Positions 1 through 8,194 are shown, numbered from the stretch's first letter. The stretch: DNA of 33,388 bases from Spirochaetaceae bacterium (GCA_031262035.1 JAISIL010000097.1:1-33388), one strand, 5' to 3'. Numbers and translations are program-made. The notes: generated by a model from the sequence alone, not told the origin.

Positions 1-2
1 CC

Positions 3-26
3 GGTGGTCGAGCCTGTCGAGACCAC
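3..26. repeat. REP-like palindrome, half copy
   Basis: This 24-bp sequence recurs at 18512-18535, between rpoB and rpoC, where it forms the right arm of a full palindrome. Only the one arm is inside the window here, because the sequence starts at base 1. It lies just beyond the 3' end of the truncated Lcl gene. Related dispersed palindromes of this type occur in many bacterial genomes; no coding role is visible. Confidence 0.7.
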
Positions 27-52
27 AAGTCCCTACGGTTCGCTGCTATCCT

Positions 53-361
53 CTAAAACTGCCGGATGGGGCGGACATAATATTCTACTGTTTGCCATTT
101 ATGTTCTCTTGTGCCATCCTTGAAGTTTATATAAAATGAATACAATAAGCCCATACCTGATGTGCTATATGTAGATGACCAGTAATTATCTGCTTTGAAA
201 TCACCTAAATTATTATTTTTAAGCACTCGATACATCAACGCCAATTCCCCCGAACTTGGTAAAAACCAATCACCAAATCCATTGATGTTATAATCATCAC
301 ATGCTGTGGCAGCTCCGATTAAACCCTGTTGTGTGTGTAATTCACGATATGATAAATGCTA
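53..361 (-). pseudogene. Lcl/DUF1566 domain gene remnant (3' end only)
   Basis: The open frame runs from a stop at 359-361 to a stop at 53-55 and encodes the C-terminal part of an Lcl/DUF1566 domain. It is plainly paralogous to the end of the lipoprotein at 6118-7281: both carry a GDWFLPS or DDWFLPS motif, a YWSS motif and end in YVRPIRQF. Similarity continues about 7 bp past the stop codon, so the duplication was at DNA level. The 5' part, including signal peptide and CsgG-like domain, is missing; the frame breaks where a transposase-like sequence begins on the other strand. An in-frame TTG at 244 or ATG at 235 exists, but no ribosome binding site supports either, so I treat this as a decayed gene. 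Confidence 0.75.
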
Positions 362-624
362 CGAACCAGCGTCTTGCCCGGAAGAATAAACATAAGAAAC
401 TGAAATACAAATATCATATAAATGAAAATATGGCGATAGGGTTGTTCAAGCAACAGTTTGTAAATCTTGTAATGGAAGAGGATAACAACAAGCGAAGAGC
501 ATTATACGATACACTATGGGCACGAATGAAACGCTATACGCTACCTTACCGCCATTTATCAGGAAGACCCCAAAAGTGGAATACTTCAAACAAATACAAA
601 TGCAATCTCAACCCCAGCTACTAA
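349..624 (+). pseudogene. IS4-like transposase C-terminal remnant
   Basis: The plus-strand frame encodes a basic C-terminus, with features such as RRALYDTLWARMKRY, a GRP motif and SNKYKCN, then stops naturally at 622-624. Basic tails of this pattern (an FKQxFVxLxxEE stretch, an LYDxxxxRxKR stretch, then a proline/arginine-rich segment with Asn-Lys-Tyr) are seen in IS4-type DDE transposases. The catalytic core is absent. The frame is open back to 301, but bases before about 349 read as Lcl sequence on the opposite strand, so they are not transposase. The family call rests on pattern recognition only. The segment directly abuts the truncated Lcl gene and probably marks the recombination that truncated it. 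Confidence 0.5.
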
Positions 625-702
625 GACTTAAGTTTATGATGTTGCCACGAACTACTCATCGCATTCTTTCTCGAACGCAGCAATAAAAGAACTGCTACGA
701 AG

Positions 703-726
703 CGGCAAAACACGGATGTTTTGCCG
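703..726. terminator. perfect 10-bp hairpin after the lipoprotein operon
   Basis: CGGCAAAACA pairs perfectly with TGTTTTGCCG around a 4-nt loop, 10 bp downstream of the stop of the 737-2131 gene on the minus strand. It sits where an operon terminator would be expected. No T-run follows on either strand, so intrinsic termination is uncertain and it may simply be a stability hairpin or repeat. Confidence 0.4.
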
Positions 727-736
727 TGCCTTGAAT

Positions 737-2131
737 TCACTGTTTTGACCAGCTATCCCCGTTACGAATATATGTGCCGCCGCCGTCTGTTTCAAAGGCT
801 TCTTTCAGATCTCCCGGGAAAGCTCTATCACTGCTAATTGAAACTACACTATAACCAATAACAACATTATTAAGATTAGGACAGTTATCAAAGGTTTGAG
901 TTAATATTGAGGAAACACCATTGCCTATTTTGACATTGGTTAGAGATGTACAACCATAAAAGGATCCTCCTTCTATTGCTACTACACCATTTGGTATAAT
1001 AATACTTCTTAGATTTGAACACTCCATGAAGGCTTGACCCGAAATTGTTCCTACAGTATTAGGTATGGTGATATTGGCTAGATTTGTACAGTTTGCAAAA
1101 GCAGCTCTTCCAATTGATATTACACCATTGGGTATGCTAACATTTTTAAGATTTGAACATCTCTCAAAAGCAGATCTTCCAATTGATGTTACACCATTGG
1201 GTATGCTAACGTAAATTAAATGAATACAATCTTGAAACGAATAATCCTCAATTGTGGTTAAAATCATCGGCAGTAAAAGATTTCTAACATAGGCCTTTCC
1301 CCGGTCGCTATTCTCATCCATGCAATTACCAATGGCAGTAGTAGTGAGTCCAGTGACATCGGTCATATCAAGTTCGACAAACGAATCGATATTTACTAAA
1401 CCTGCAATAACTGTTGCCAGTTGTCCACCAGATATCTTTCCGGAAAGTTTCAGGGTTTTCAGTTTGTCAGGGGTTCCTCCGGCGCAGTTTACTTGCAGAA
1501 AATTTGCCAGATTTGCCGCGTTGTTGATAGTGGCGGCTGTTAATGACTGCGCAGTAGCGGTGCCAGCAGGTCTTATCGCTGGTGTTGCGGACAAAGAGCC
1601 TTGCGCTGGAGATGTTAACGCCGTTCTTGTCGCCGCGATAGCTCCTGCGGAAGGCAGAACACCATTTGCCGCCTGAATGTCGCTAATGAGCGAGGGGATT
1701 CCGTCAACCAACTGGTCAATATTTGAAGCATAAACTTGGGATCCGGGCTTCTGCACAAAGTCCGGGTATGTGTACATCGACACTACCAGCGCAATCCTGC
1801 TACCGACTTTTGCCAGCCGTCCCGACATTATCCAGTCGGCATTCAGCACTTTTCCGTATTCAGCAGTTTTTGACGAGTCGGAAAGATCGTCCAATTGGAA
1901 CGCCGCTTCTTGCCTGAACAGCTTATCAACATCGGTTCGAGGGACTAGGTCGAAGAGACCGGTCTGGGCCAATCGGTTGCTAAAGTCTTCTCGTATGATC
2001 ACCGCCTCTGTGGCGTTTACGGCGTTGTTAGCAACCTCGAAGGGGAACACTGCCACACGTGTCTTCTTTGCCTGGGCACTGAGCGAAAGCAAGACAAGTG
2101 TGAATAAAAACACTGTTAAAATCTTTTTCAT
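737..2131 (-). CDS. exported CsgG-like protein with BspA-type leucine-rich repeats
   Basis: A 464-aa protein with an N-terminal signal peptide (hydrophobic core up to about SAQA, residue 21) and no lipobox. Residues about 24-155 resemble a CsgG/LpoB-type module: an RVAVFPF strand, a VPRTDVDKL segment, EAAFQLDD, then a VLNADWIMSGRL segment. This matches the pattern in the lipoproteins at 2141-3124 and 6118-7281. Residues about 283-430 are five to six BspA-type (LRR_5) repeats of about 23 aa with the signature IPNGVxSIGxxAFxxCxNL. Such repeats are known from surface adhesins. The ribosome binding site AAGGAAGG overlaps the end of the upstream lipoprotein gene, which argues for coupled translation and fixes the start. 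It is probably periplasmic or outer-surface; the ligand is unknown. Confidence 0.8.
   Translation of the reverse strand: MKKILTVFLFTLVLLSLSAQAKKTRVAVFPFEVANNAVNATEAVIIREDFSNRLAQTGLFDLVPRTDVDKLFRQEAAFQLDDLSDSSKTAEYGKVLNADWIMSGRLAKVGSRIALVVSMYTYPDFVQKPGSQVYASNIDQLVDGIPSLISDIQAANGVLPSAGAIAATRTALTSPAQGSLSATPAIRPAGTATAQSLTAATINNAANLANFLQVNCAGGTPDKLKTLKLSGKISGGQLATVIAGLVNIDSFVELDMTDVTGLTTTAIGNCMDENSDRGKAYVRNLLLPMILTTIEDYSFQDCIHLIYVSIPNGVTSIGRSAFERCSNLKNVSIPNGVISIGRAAFANCTNLANITIPNTVGTISGQAFMECSNLRSIIIPNGVVAIEGGSFYGCTSLTNVKIGNGVSSILTQTFDNCPNLNNVVIGYSVVSISSDRAFPGDLKEAFETDGGGTYIRNGDSWSKQ
1103..1217 (-). repeat. near-identical 69-bp LRR repeat units
   Basis: Within the BspA-repeat gene, about 40 bp starting at 1103 recur at 1172 with few differences, a period of 69 bp or 23 codons. 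The other repeats in the gene are much more diverged, so this pair looks like a recent duplication of one repeat. Unit number may therefore vary between strains. Confidence 0.7.
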
Positions 2132-2140
2132 ACAAATCTT

Positions 2141-3124
2141 TTAACCTTCCTTATAGAGATTTAAGGCCACTACTCCTGAATATCCAGGTTCAGGCCGTAT
2201 GTTTATGCGTAATGTGCGATTGTTATTTTGGAAAGCATAAATGCTTAACCAATTGATATTATTAAGCCTAGCGATAGTCGCATTTCTGAATTCACAATCC
2301 AGACGAAATTTGCCGTCTTCTTCTGACCAATGCCCTTCGGTGGCTTGTTTGTTTCCATCTTGGTCTGTAATTGCCACCCAGCAAGTACTGTCCGCATATA
2401 GGCGAATTTCATAATCGTCCCTGTAAGATTGAACATCTGTAGTGTATGCCAAAGTACCATTCCATACGCCACCCAATTCATTAGGCGCAAAAGGTTTATC
2501 AGGTGCTGAAAACGAAAACATTCCAGGCACATTTGAAGTTGTTTTCGAAGAATTTTGCATGTCAGAAGGGACTTTATTCTTGGTAAGGGCGACAAGACGC
2601 GCGCCATGAGGAAGGTCTTTGCGAAACTGCCCTTGAATTGCCGCATCCTCAACACCAATTGCACGTACTACCAATAAATATTCACCATCCAAATCCGTAA
2701 TGCTTCCTGAAACGATGGTTTGCGCTCCGAGTTTTTTCCCTATTGCTTGAGCCGATTCATCACTCACTTCACCAGATAGCTGGAAATTCATTTCTTGTTG
2801 TATCAAATCTAGGTTTTCACGATCCACCGGCACAAAAACATCATCATTTGCAGCATTTATGATAAGGCCGTCGATGATATAACTGGAAAGGTCGGGATAG
2901 TCGGACTGGAAGTTGAGAAAGACCACTTTGCTGCCTGAAGTAAGGCGTTCATTGAGGTAGTCTGAAACCTCGCGAATTACATCGTCCAGCGTCAATGTTG
3001 GCGCTACGGGTTCCGGCTGTGTTTCAGCTACCGGAGCGCTGCTTGTGCCGCATGAAACGAGCAGGGTCAAGGCGAAGGCGAAGGCCAGGACCAAGGCTTG
3101 GTGGAACAGATGTTTTTTGTTCAT
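2141..3124 (-). CDS. CsgG-like lipoprotein with beta-rich C-terminal domain
   Basis: A 327-aa lipoprotein: the lipobox LVSC places the lipidated Cys at residue 25. Residues about 45-180 are the CsgG/LpoB-like module shared with the 6118-7281 protein, including VIREVSDYLNE, the IIDGLI helix, VPVDRENLDLIQQE, a QLSGEVSDESA segment and LGAQTIVSGSI. After a linker, residues about 215-327 look like a small beta-barrel or lipocalin-like sheet domain (WNGTL start, GHWSEEDGKFRL in the middle). I recognise no specific ligand. GAGGAG precedes the ATG by 7 nt. It is followed 9 nt later by the BspA-repeat gene, so the two form an operon. Family assignment is by visible motifs only. Confidence 0.75.
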   Translation of the reverse strand: MNKKHLFHQALVLAFAFALTLLVSCGTSSAPVAETQPEPVAPTLTLDDVIREVSDYLNERLTSGSKVVFLNFQSDYPDLSSYIIDGLIINAANDDVFVPVDRENLDLIQQEMNFQLSGEVSDESAQAIGKKLGAQTIVSGSITDLDGEYLLVVRAIGVEDAAIQGQFRKDLPHGARLVALTKNKVPSDMQNSSKTTSNVPGMFSFSAPDKPFAPNELGGVWNGTLAYTTDVQSYRDDYEIRLYADSTCWVAITDQDGNKQATEGHWSEEDGKFRLDCEFRNATIARLNNINWLSIYAFQNNNRTLRINIRPEPGYSGVVALNLYKEG

Positions 3125-3192
3125 AAAATATCTCCTCTATTAAACAAACCAGCCAAAGACTTGCCGTTTTTGCCTGATTCTATACAATGCTA

Positions 3193-3221
3193 TTGACAAA
3201 TCTCCTAGAATTTACTAGACT
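3193..3221 (+). promoter_or_regulatory. sigma70-type promoter for the PIN toxin-antitoxin pair, leaderless
   Basis: TTGACA and TAGACT are separated by 17 bp. Only 6 bases lie between the -10 box and the ATG at 3228, so transcription would start at or beside the A of the start codon. Two CTAG tetramers flank AATTTA inside the region and could be an operator for the antitoxin, but that is speculative. Confidence 0.6.
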
Positions 3222-3227
3222 TAAGGT

Positions 3228-3710
3228 ATGAGCGTAATAGAAAGAACCCTTAGAACGACCAAGGCCGGACATTGGGATATTCCCCAGCCGGCCAATCTCC
3301 CACTGGGGGCTACTGTGCACATCCTTATTGTATATGAGGAAATTCCCGCACAAAGTGCTTCTTCCAAAGTAAAACCTCAAACACTTGCACCAAAGTATGC
3401 AAAAGATGATTTTAGCTGCTTCACTCCAGAGGAACAGGCTCGCCTCAAGCGAATGGAAGAAATCGCTGCTCTGTATCCCATACATACCTGCCATTCCGTC
3501 GAAGAGGCTGAGGAAGCCTTCAAACGCCAGAATACACCAGAGGCTAAAGCTCATTTCCATAAAATGCTGAAACGCACACATGGAGCGCTGAAGAACAGTA
3601 AGGCTTGGGGTAAGGATGTGGATGTTGTTGCAGAGATACGAAGGATGCGCGATGAGGAATGGCCAAATCTTTGGGAACAATATGAAAAGAAAGAGGTCGT
3701 TCATGCCTGA
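3228..3710 (+). CDS. antitoxin partner of a PIN-domain toxin (VapB-like)
   Basis: A 160-aa soluble protein whose stop overlaps the start of a PIN-domain gene by 8 bases, the classic type II toxin-antitoxin layout. The first about 38 residues, ending in LPLGATVHILIVYEE, have the beta-strand pattern of AbrB or AF2212-type antitoxin N-termini, which bind DNA. The rest is charged and helical (residues about 60-150), and should contain the toxin-neutralising region. It is longer than typical VapB proteins of 70-90 aa. The promoter is 6 nt upstream of the ATG, so the mRNA is likely leaderless. The pair lies on the strand opposite to the surrounding lipoprotein genes, suggesting insertion of a mobile TA cassette. 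Confidence 0.65.
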   Translation: MSVIERTLRTTKAGHWDIPQPANLPLGATVHILIVYEEIPAQSASSKVKPQTLAPKYAKDDFSCFTPEEQARLKRMEEIAALYPIHTCHSVEEAEEAFKRQNTPEAKAHFHKMLKRTHGALKNSKAWGKDVDVVAEIRRMRDEEWPNLWEQYEKKEVVHA

Positions 3711-4110
3711 CACAAAGTTTGTGCTGGACGCCAACACCATAATGCTGCACCTGAATGATGCAATCAATCTGGATAGTTTTCTTAGTGCCTGGCCCGAATG
3801 TGGAAGGTGCATCAGCGTTGTCGGTTTTATCGAGGTTTTATCAAAACCCGACATATCTCCTGAAGATGACCAGGAAGCCAGAGACTTTCTCTCAGACTGT
3901 GAAATCATGGATATTACGCCTTCGATTCGCGAAAAGGCCATACAGATCCGCCGATTCAAGAAAACGATAAAACTACCTGATGCCGTAATAGCAGCAACAG
4001 CCCTCGAACTGGGAGCTACACTTTTATCCAGCGACGACCACATGAAAAACCTTGCATGGCCAGGACTGACGGTATTAGATGTGATGGACTCACAAGATGA
4101 GACTAATTGA
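3703..4110 (+). CDS. PIN-domain ribonuclease toxin (VapC-like)
   Basis: A 135-aa PIN-domain protein. The acidic active-site residues expected for a metal-dependent RNase are present: Asp9 in VLDANTIM, Glu44 in GFIEVLSK, Asp93 in KLPDAVIAATAL, and Asp111/Asp112 in LSSDDHM. The toxin appears intact. VapC family members cleave tRNA or rRNA; the target here cannot be read from sequence. I chose the ATG at 3703, which overlaps the antitoxin stop and has AAAGAGGT as ribosome binding site. The open frame extends further upstream to 3616, but that part lies inside the antitoxin gene. Confidence 0.85.
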   Translation: MPDTKFVLDANTIMLHLNDAINLDSFLSAWPECGRCISVVGFIEVLSKPDISPEDDQEARDFLSDCEIMDITPSIREKAIQIRRFKKTIKLPDAVIAATALELGATLLSSDDHMKNLAWPGLTVLDVMDSQDETN

Positions 4111-4173
4111 AGGTAATTGAGCAGTATACTCATTTAAGCTGATTCTCCGTCCTCATACATAACTATCCATAAA

Positions 4174-5985
4174 TCATTTACTAAAACTAAGAGTATATGT
4201 TCTATTACCTTTAATATTAACATCTGCTATACTAAACACATTATCTTTTTTACCCCTTACTTCCACTATAATTGAATCACCAGAGTGCCAGCCAGTTATT
4301 GAAAATGATTGTTTCCATCGGCCATTAGGTTCGGATGAATTTGATTCATACAATACTGTTTTTGTTGTTGTATTTCTAACTCGCATCATTAAATTAGCAC
4401 TACCTGTATTTCCACTATATGCATAATCAATCGTAAGAGTAAGTTTGTTATAGCCGTCATTTTTTAATGCATCAATATCAAAGCCGATTGAAGAAGCAAT
4501 ATCTGACAATGAATCCATTTTTTCATATGAAGACCAGTTACCTACCCACTCACCAAAACCATTAGACCAACGAGAATATTTAGCGCCTTCATCTTTTGAA
4601 AAACCACTCGTTCTTAGCACCCATTTTGCCTGAAATGTTGTATTTCCGAGTGGTATATAATACGAGCCTGGTTGATATGTCATTCCACTACTTGTGTCAT
4701 ACCATCCACCAAATATATAAGTGTCTTTCGACAAATTATTTGCGGGAAGAATGATACCTAACCCAATATCGACCGTCTGTGAAGACGGTACCGTACCGCT
4801 TCCATTATTGGCATCGAATGATACCATATACCCTGACTCTATAGTTACCGTGACAGTCGTACTCACACTATCGTCAATGACAGAGGTTGCCATGACCGTC
4901 AAGGCCACAGCAGTTTCATTGGAACCAATAGTCAATAAGCCGTCAGCGATAGTCGTACCAGTTGATGCATTCCCAGACACACTCCATGTTACCATTTGGG
5001 ATGGATTATTCGTGCCGTTGACAACCGCTGTAAACTGTTGTGTATCACCAGTCGCTACCGAGGCAGTCGAAGGCATTACCGTGATTGATGTTATGCTAGG
5101 ATTCGTGCCTGGGTTATATTCAGGTATAGCCAAATTCTTCCAAAAGCCATCAATAATTTCGAATTTGGCCTCTGGCGTATTATCAAAATCCTCTCCCTTC
5201 GACGTATAGTCCAATTGTGAGAAGTACTCATCTCGCGCACATATCACGTATGCGTACTCAAGCAAGGTTTGATTATCACGACTCGTCTTTACAACAAGAT
5301 ATGCATCTGCAATAGTATAAACTCCAATACGGTACAATCCGATTGGGTCACTGTCAACCACACTAAAACCAACTGAACTTTGTTTGCCCTTTGTTACAGC
5401 CGTTTCAAGTGATGTTTCCGTCGACCGACTGCTCCCCACTGTGTTGGCAATCGCCTGAATTATTGAATCAGAAGATGTTTCTGTTGTAGACCACACATGT
5501 TCATACGTCCCTTTTATATCTAAAAATTTTTTAATACTACCGCCGACTTCCCCACCCAATGAATCTGAGGAGCCTGTTTCAGTTCCTTCCTCATGCCCTA
5601 TAGATGTCTCATTTGTGACCTCAATGCTGTCAGTCAGGATTTCACTCAACGCATTGCTTACCGTGGTCTCGTTGTAATCAGTTGCGGTCAGCGTAGGCGT
5701 GTGAGTCCCGTCATAATAAGCCGGTCCGGCACTGGCGCCGGCAAATGTATTCGTAATCCACCCAAGGTCGCATACAAAAATATTTGATTCGCCATCAGTC
5801 CACGAATAGATTATGTCTGGTATACCGGTATCTGACTTAGGAACGGTCACAGCCTTTAGAGCAGGATATGGCTCATCACCACCTGTTGTTGACACAGTTT
5901 GCTGACAAGATATAAAAACACAAATAAATACCAAACTTAGCATTCTCAATACAAAAATTTTGCTCTTCATATTCATATTTCTCAT
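4174..5985 (-). CDS. multidomain lipoprotein with possible aerolysin-like segment, Big_2 and InlB-type repeat
   Basis: A 603-aa lipoprotein (lipobox FISC, Cys27). Residues about 105-215 are Ser/Thr/Gly-rich with alternating polar and apolar residues (SIGHEEGTETGSS, GGEVGGSIKKF), a pattern seen in the membrane-inserting region of aerolysin/ETX-type pore formers; this is an inference, not an established match. Residues about 298-383 are a bacterial Ig-like Big_2 domain starting ITVMPSTASVATGDTQQF. Residues about 386-455 form one InlB B-repeat (VSFDANNGSG to TTFQAKW). Residues 460-603 look like a beta-sandwich, perhaps carbohydrate-binding. The start has AAAGGAG 7 nt upstream. It is likely surface-exposed. 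A palindromic repeat separates it from the preceding Lcl lipoprotein gene. Confidence 0.7.
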   Translation of the reverse strand: MRNMNMKSKIFVLRMLSLVFICVFISCQQTVSTTGGDEPYPALKAVTVPKSDTGIPDIIYSWTDGESNIFVCDLGWITNTFAGASAGPAYYDGTHTPTLTATDYNETTVSNALSEILTDSIEVTNETSIGHEEGTETGSSDSLGGEVGGSIKKFLDIKGTYEHVWSTTETSSDSIIQAIANTVGSSRSTETSLETAVTKGKQSSVGFSVVDSDPIGLYRIGVYTIADAYLVVKTSRDNQTLLEYAYVICARDEYFSQLDYTSKGEDFDNTPEAKFEIIDGFWKNLAIPEYNPGTNPSITSITVMPSTASVATGDTQQFTAVVNGTNNPSQMVTWSVSGNASTGTTIADGLLTIGSNETAVALTVMATSVIDDSVSTTVTVTIESGYMVSFDANNGSGTVPSSQTVDIGLGIILPANNLSKDTYIFGGWYDTSSGMTYQPGSYYIPLGNTTFQAKWVLRTSGFSKDEGAKYSRWSNGFGEWVGNWSSYEKMDSLSDIASSIGFDIDALKNDGYNKLTLTIDYAYSGNTGSANLMMRVRNTTTKTVLYESNSSEPNGRWKQSFSITGWHSGDSIIVEVRGKKDNVFSIADVNIKGNRTYTLSFSK

Positions 5986-6047
5986 AATTTACTCCTTTTC
6001 TCGCTGATTTAGACCGAAACATCGAGAGATATCCCGCCCTCCACCAA

Positions 6048-6109
6048 CCCCGCGAACAGCCCTGTCGCACCCCCAAGCCGTTCGCGTGGTCAGCGTGGTT
6101 CGCGGTCAA
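6048..6109. repeat. GTTCGCGTGGT-type palindromic repeat
   Basis: The left part contains CCCGCGAAC and the right part GTTCGCGTGGT plus GTTCGCGG, which can fold back. The same family is seen at 14222-14290 and as a single arm at 31487-31511. It fills the gap between two lipoprotein genes. Confidence 0.6.
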
Positions 6110-6117
6110 CCTATCCC

Positions 6118-7281
6118 CTAAAACTGCCGTATGGGGCGGACATATAAAACATTCTCCCGTTCTGCACCACCCCTGATACCATCTGCGAAATTTATATAGT
6201 ATGTTCTCGTATCACCATTCCAATCACTAGATGACCAATACTTATCATTTCTAAAATTTCCCAGATTATTGCTTTTAAGCATTCGGTATATAAGACTTAG
6301 TTCACCCGTGCTTGGCAAGAACCAATCATCAAAATTATTGAATATTAAATCCTCACATTGTGTTGCTGCGCCAGTTAATCCATTATTTGTAAAAGAATCA
6401 ACAATAAGGCGTGTATTTTCCTTTCCAGTGCCTACATCTGTTTTCGTTCCCTTAACTTCATTACGCCAATCACCACCCCATACGACTTGCCTCTCAGTTT
6501 CCTCCGGTGCTGCCTCCATATATTGCCATCCACTGGATTTATTGCCCTTATCATAAAATATAATTCCGCCTGCCGGGCCGGTATCACCAATCTTATATGT
6601 CTTGACTGGTTCTGCCGCCGGGGCCGCCGCTTGTGCTGTTGCCGCTGCCGGTTTTGTTTCTTCTACCTTTTGTGTTTCAACTGCTGGTTCTGCCGCCTTT
6701 GTCGCAGGTGCCACATTTGCTGTGCCGCTCGCCAGTGCGCCATCCCCATACCCGCTATCCTTGCTGTTCACCAGTGCTGTAATCGTCGGCCCGCTTGGTA
6801 TGTTGCGGTTATACTGGCCCTGCACTTGTGCTGTCTGGACTTCCATAGCGCGGATGCGCATACGGTAGAGGTCGCCGAATTGGCTTACTGCGCCGGTTAC
6901 TATTGTTTGTGCGCCAATAAATTTACCAATTTCTGCTGCGGTTGCATCGTCTACCTCGCCTGAAAGGCCAATGTTCTGTTCGGCACGAATTGCATCTAAT
7001 TGCTGTCGGTCAACAATAGTAAGCACCTTATCATTTACAATATTGGCAATAAGTTCATCAATAATGTATTCCGACAATGCTGTTGAACCGGAATTGACAT
7101 TAAGAATGGCAACCTGGCTGCCCTGCGGAATATTTTCATTTAAATAATCGGATGCTTCACGAATTGCATCGTCTAACTCGTCGGGAGTTACTGCTGCCGG
7201 TGCAGGAGCCGGAGTGCTGAAACAGCCGCTTAACAAAGATAAAAGCAATAGCGCTATTACCGGCAATAATTTATTTTTCAT
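6118..7281 (-). CDS. CsgG-like lipoprotein with Lcl/DUF1566 C-terminal domain
   Basis: A 387-aa lipoprotein with lipobox LSGC (Cys20). Residues about 35-170 form the CsgG/LpoB-like module (AIREASDYLNENI, VAILNVNSG, IIDELI, IVDRQQLDAIRAEQ, GLSGEVDDAT, IGAQTIVTGAV). A low-complexity Ala/Pro/Glu/Thr linker follows at about 180-230. Residues about 232-387 are an Lcl/DUF1566 domain (GPAGGIIFYD, DDWFLPSTGEL, KYWSSS, YVRPIRQF), a fold found in secreted and surface proteins. AGGAGG lies 8 nt upstream of the ATG. Its C-terminal domain has a truncated paralogue at 53-361. The module order suggests a membrane-anchored base carrying an exposed binding domain; the function is unproven. Confidence 0.8.
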   Translation of the reverse strand: MKNKLLPVIALLLLSLLSGCFSTPAPAPAAVTPDELDDAIREASDYLNENIPQGSQVAILNVNSGSTALSEYIIDELIANIVNDKVLTIVDRQQLDAIRAEQNIGLSGEVDDATAAEIGKFIGAQTIVTGAVSQFGDLYRMRIRAMEVQTAQVQGQYNRNIPSGPTITALVNSKDSGYGDGALASGTANVAPATKAAEPAVETQKVEETKPAAATAQAAAPAAEPVKTYKIGDTGPAGGIIFYDKGNKSSGWQYMEAAPEETERQVVWGGDWRNEVKGTKTDVGTGKENTRLIVDSFTNNGLTGAATQCEDLIFNNFDDWFLPSTGELSLIYRMLKSNNLGNFRNDKYWSSSDWNGDTRTYYINFADGIRGGAERENVLYVRPIRQF

Positions 7282-7324
7282 AGTATATCCTCCTATTTTT
7301 TAACCATGGGCGTGGTGAACCAGG

Positions 7325-7378
7325 CCCCTACAAAACACACCGACAGTGTGTTTTGTAGGGGCGCAGCATGCTGCGCCC
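7325..7378. repeat. tandem palindromes, GTAGGGGC family
   Basis: A perfect 16-bp stem (7325-7340 with 7346-7361, loop CGACA) is followed at once by a perfect 20-bp palindrome at 7359-7378 with GCAGCATGCTGC at its core. Both share the TAGGGGC flank found in the array at 12361-12475. They lie between two minus-strand lipoprotein genes and could slow readthrough or protect mRNA ends. No T-run follows. Confidence 0.75.
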
Positions 7379-7405
7379 GCGTCGTTTGCGTGGTTCTGTC
7401 AATTT

Positions 7406-8161
7406 CTATAGATTCAAATTCAGTGTAGCATTGGTGGTATTTCCAGCACTGCTTTCATTTTCTACCACAGGCGGAATATCCCCTATACCATCAAGCAATA
7501 TATCTTTTGCCAGTTGAATAGTAATATCATACAACTGTGAATCCTTCGACACGCTTGTTTCAAGGGCGCTTGCAATCTGCCTGTTGAGTTCTGCTTTAGG
7601 AATGGTATATAACACATATGCTACATACTCATCATTATAGACATCTTTCTGGTCGGGGTCGTAGCGGCGCTGCAAGACCCACCAATTCGCTTCAAGCTGT
7701 GCACCGGAGTAGGATACATTTACCACTGAATTGATGCTGTTATCAATTTCCTGTTTGTAATCGCCATAGGCAGTGTTCTGTCCCTGCCCCGATGTCCCCA
7801 CTCCGGACGATTCAGCTTGAGCATTAACAGTAGCCTGATACTTTGTTTCAATATTGGTGCGAAGCATTGCGCCAATCCGCTGCTGTGCACTGAAGTTATC
7901 CGCCCAGGCAAGAACAAACTGCTTGTTCACCCCGGTTTCCTCGCCAACAATGCAATACTTGTCTTTGAACTGCGGCAGCGCCTGAACTGCGGAGATACCT
8001 TTTTCAATATAGGTATTCACCCATTCGGGCGTCACCGCCCCTGTTGCCGTGCCTTTTGTTTCCATCGGCACAACCTTGACACCTGGTGTTGCACAGCTTC
8101 CGAACACTGCCACTACACAAATGGTGATGGCAGCCAACACGATTTTTTCTAACCTTTTCAT
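7406..8161 (-). CDS. LPP20-like lipoprotein
   Basis: A 251-aa lipoprotein with lipobox FGSC (Cys23). The mature part starts with a TPEWVNTYIEKG segment, then a helix-rich stretch with many Gln/Ser residues, and a YVAYVLYTIPKAEL segment that resembles the end of LPP20-type domains. The C-terminus is Asn/Thr-rich. I recognise it only as a spirochaete-type lipoprotein with likely LPP20 relatives. AGGAGG lies about 6 nt before the ATG. It begins 33 nt after the stop of the second LPP20-like gene, so the two are probably cotranscribed and may act together in the envelope. Confidence 0.65.
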   Translation of the reverse strand: MKRLEKIVLAAITICVVAVFGSCATPGVKVVPMETKGTATGAVTPEWVNTYIEKGISAVQALPQFKDKYCIVGEETGVNKQFVLAWADNFSAQQRIGAMLRTNIETKYQATVNAQAESSGVGTSGQGQNTAYGDYKQEIDNSINSVVNVSYSGAQLEANWWVLQRRYDPDQKDVYNDEYVAYVLYTIPKAELNRQIASALETSVSKDSQLYDITIQLAKDILLDGIGDIPPVVENESSAGNTTNATLNLNL

Positions 8162-8194
8162 ACAAATCCTCCTGTTGATTTATATTTTTTAACT

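Noticed and set aside
301-348. N-terminal extension of the transposase-like frame
   Set aside because: These bases read as Lcl-domain sequence on the minus strand, so the plus-strand codons there are accidental.
3180-4133. 317-aa open frame on the minus strand opposite the toxin-antitoxin pair
   Set aside because: It is antisense to two genes with clear family signatures, has no Shine-Dalgarno or domain, and its sequence is what the opposite strand forces.
6001-6109. 77-aa frame across the palindromic repeat upstream of the 603-aa lipoprotein
   Set aside because: Starts in repeat DNA and overlaps the true gene start, which has its own AAAGGAG site.
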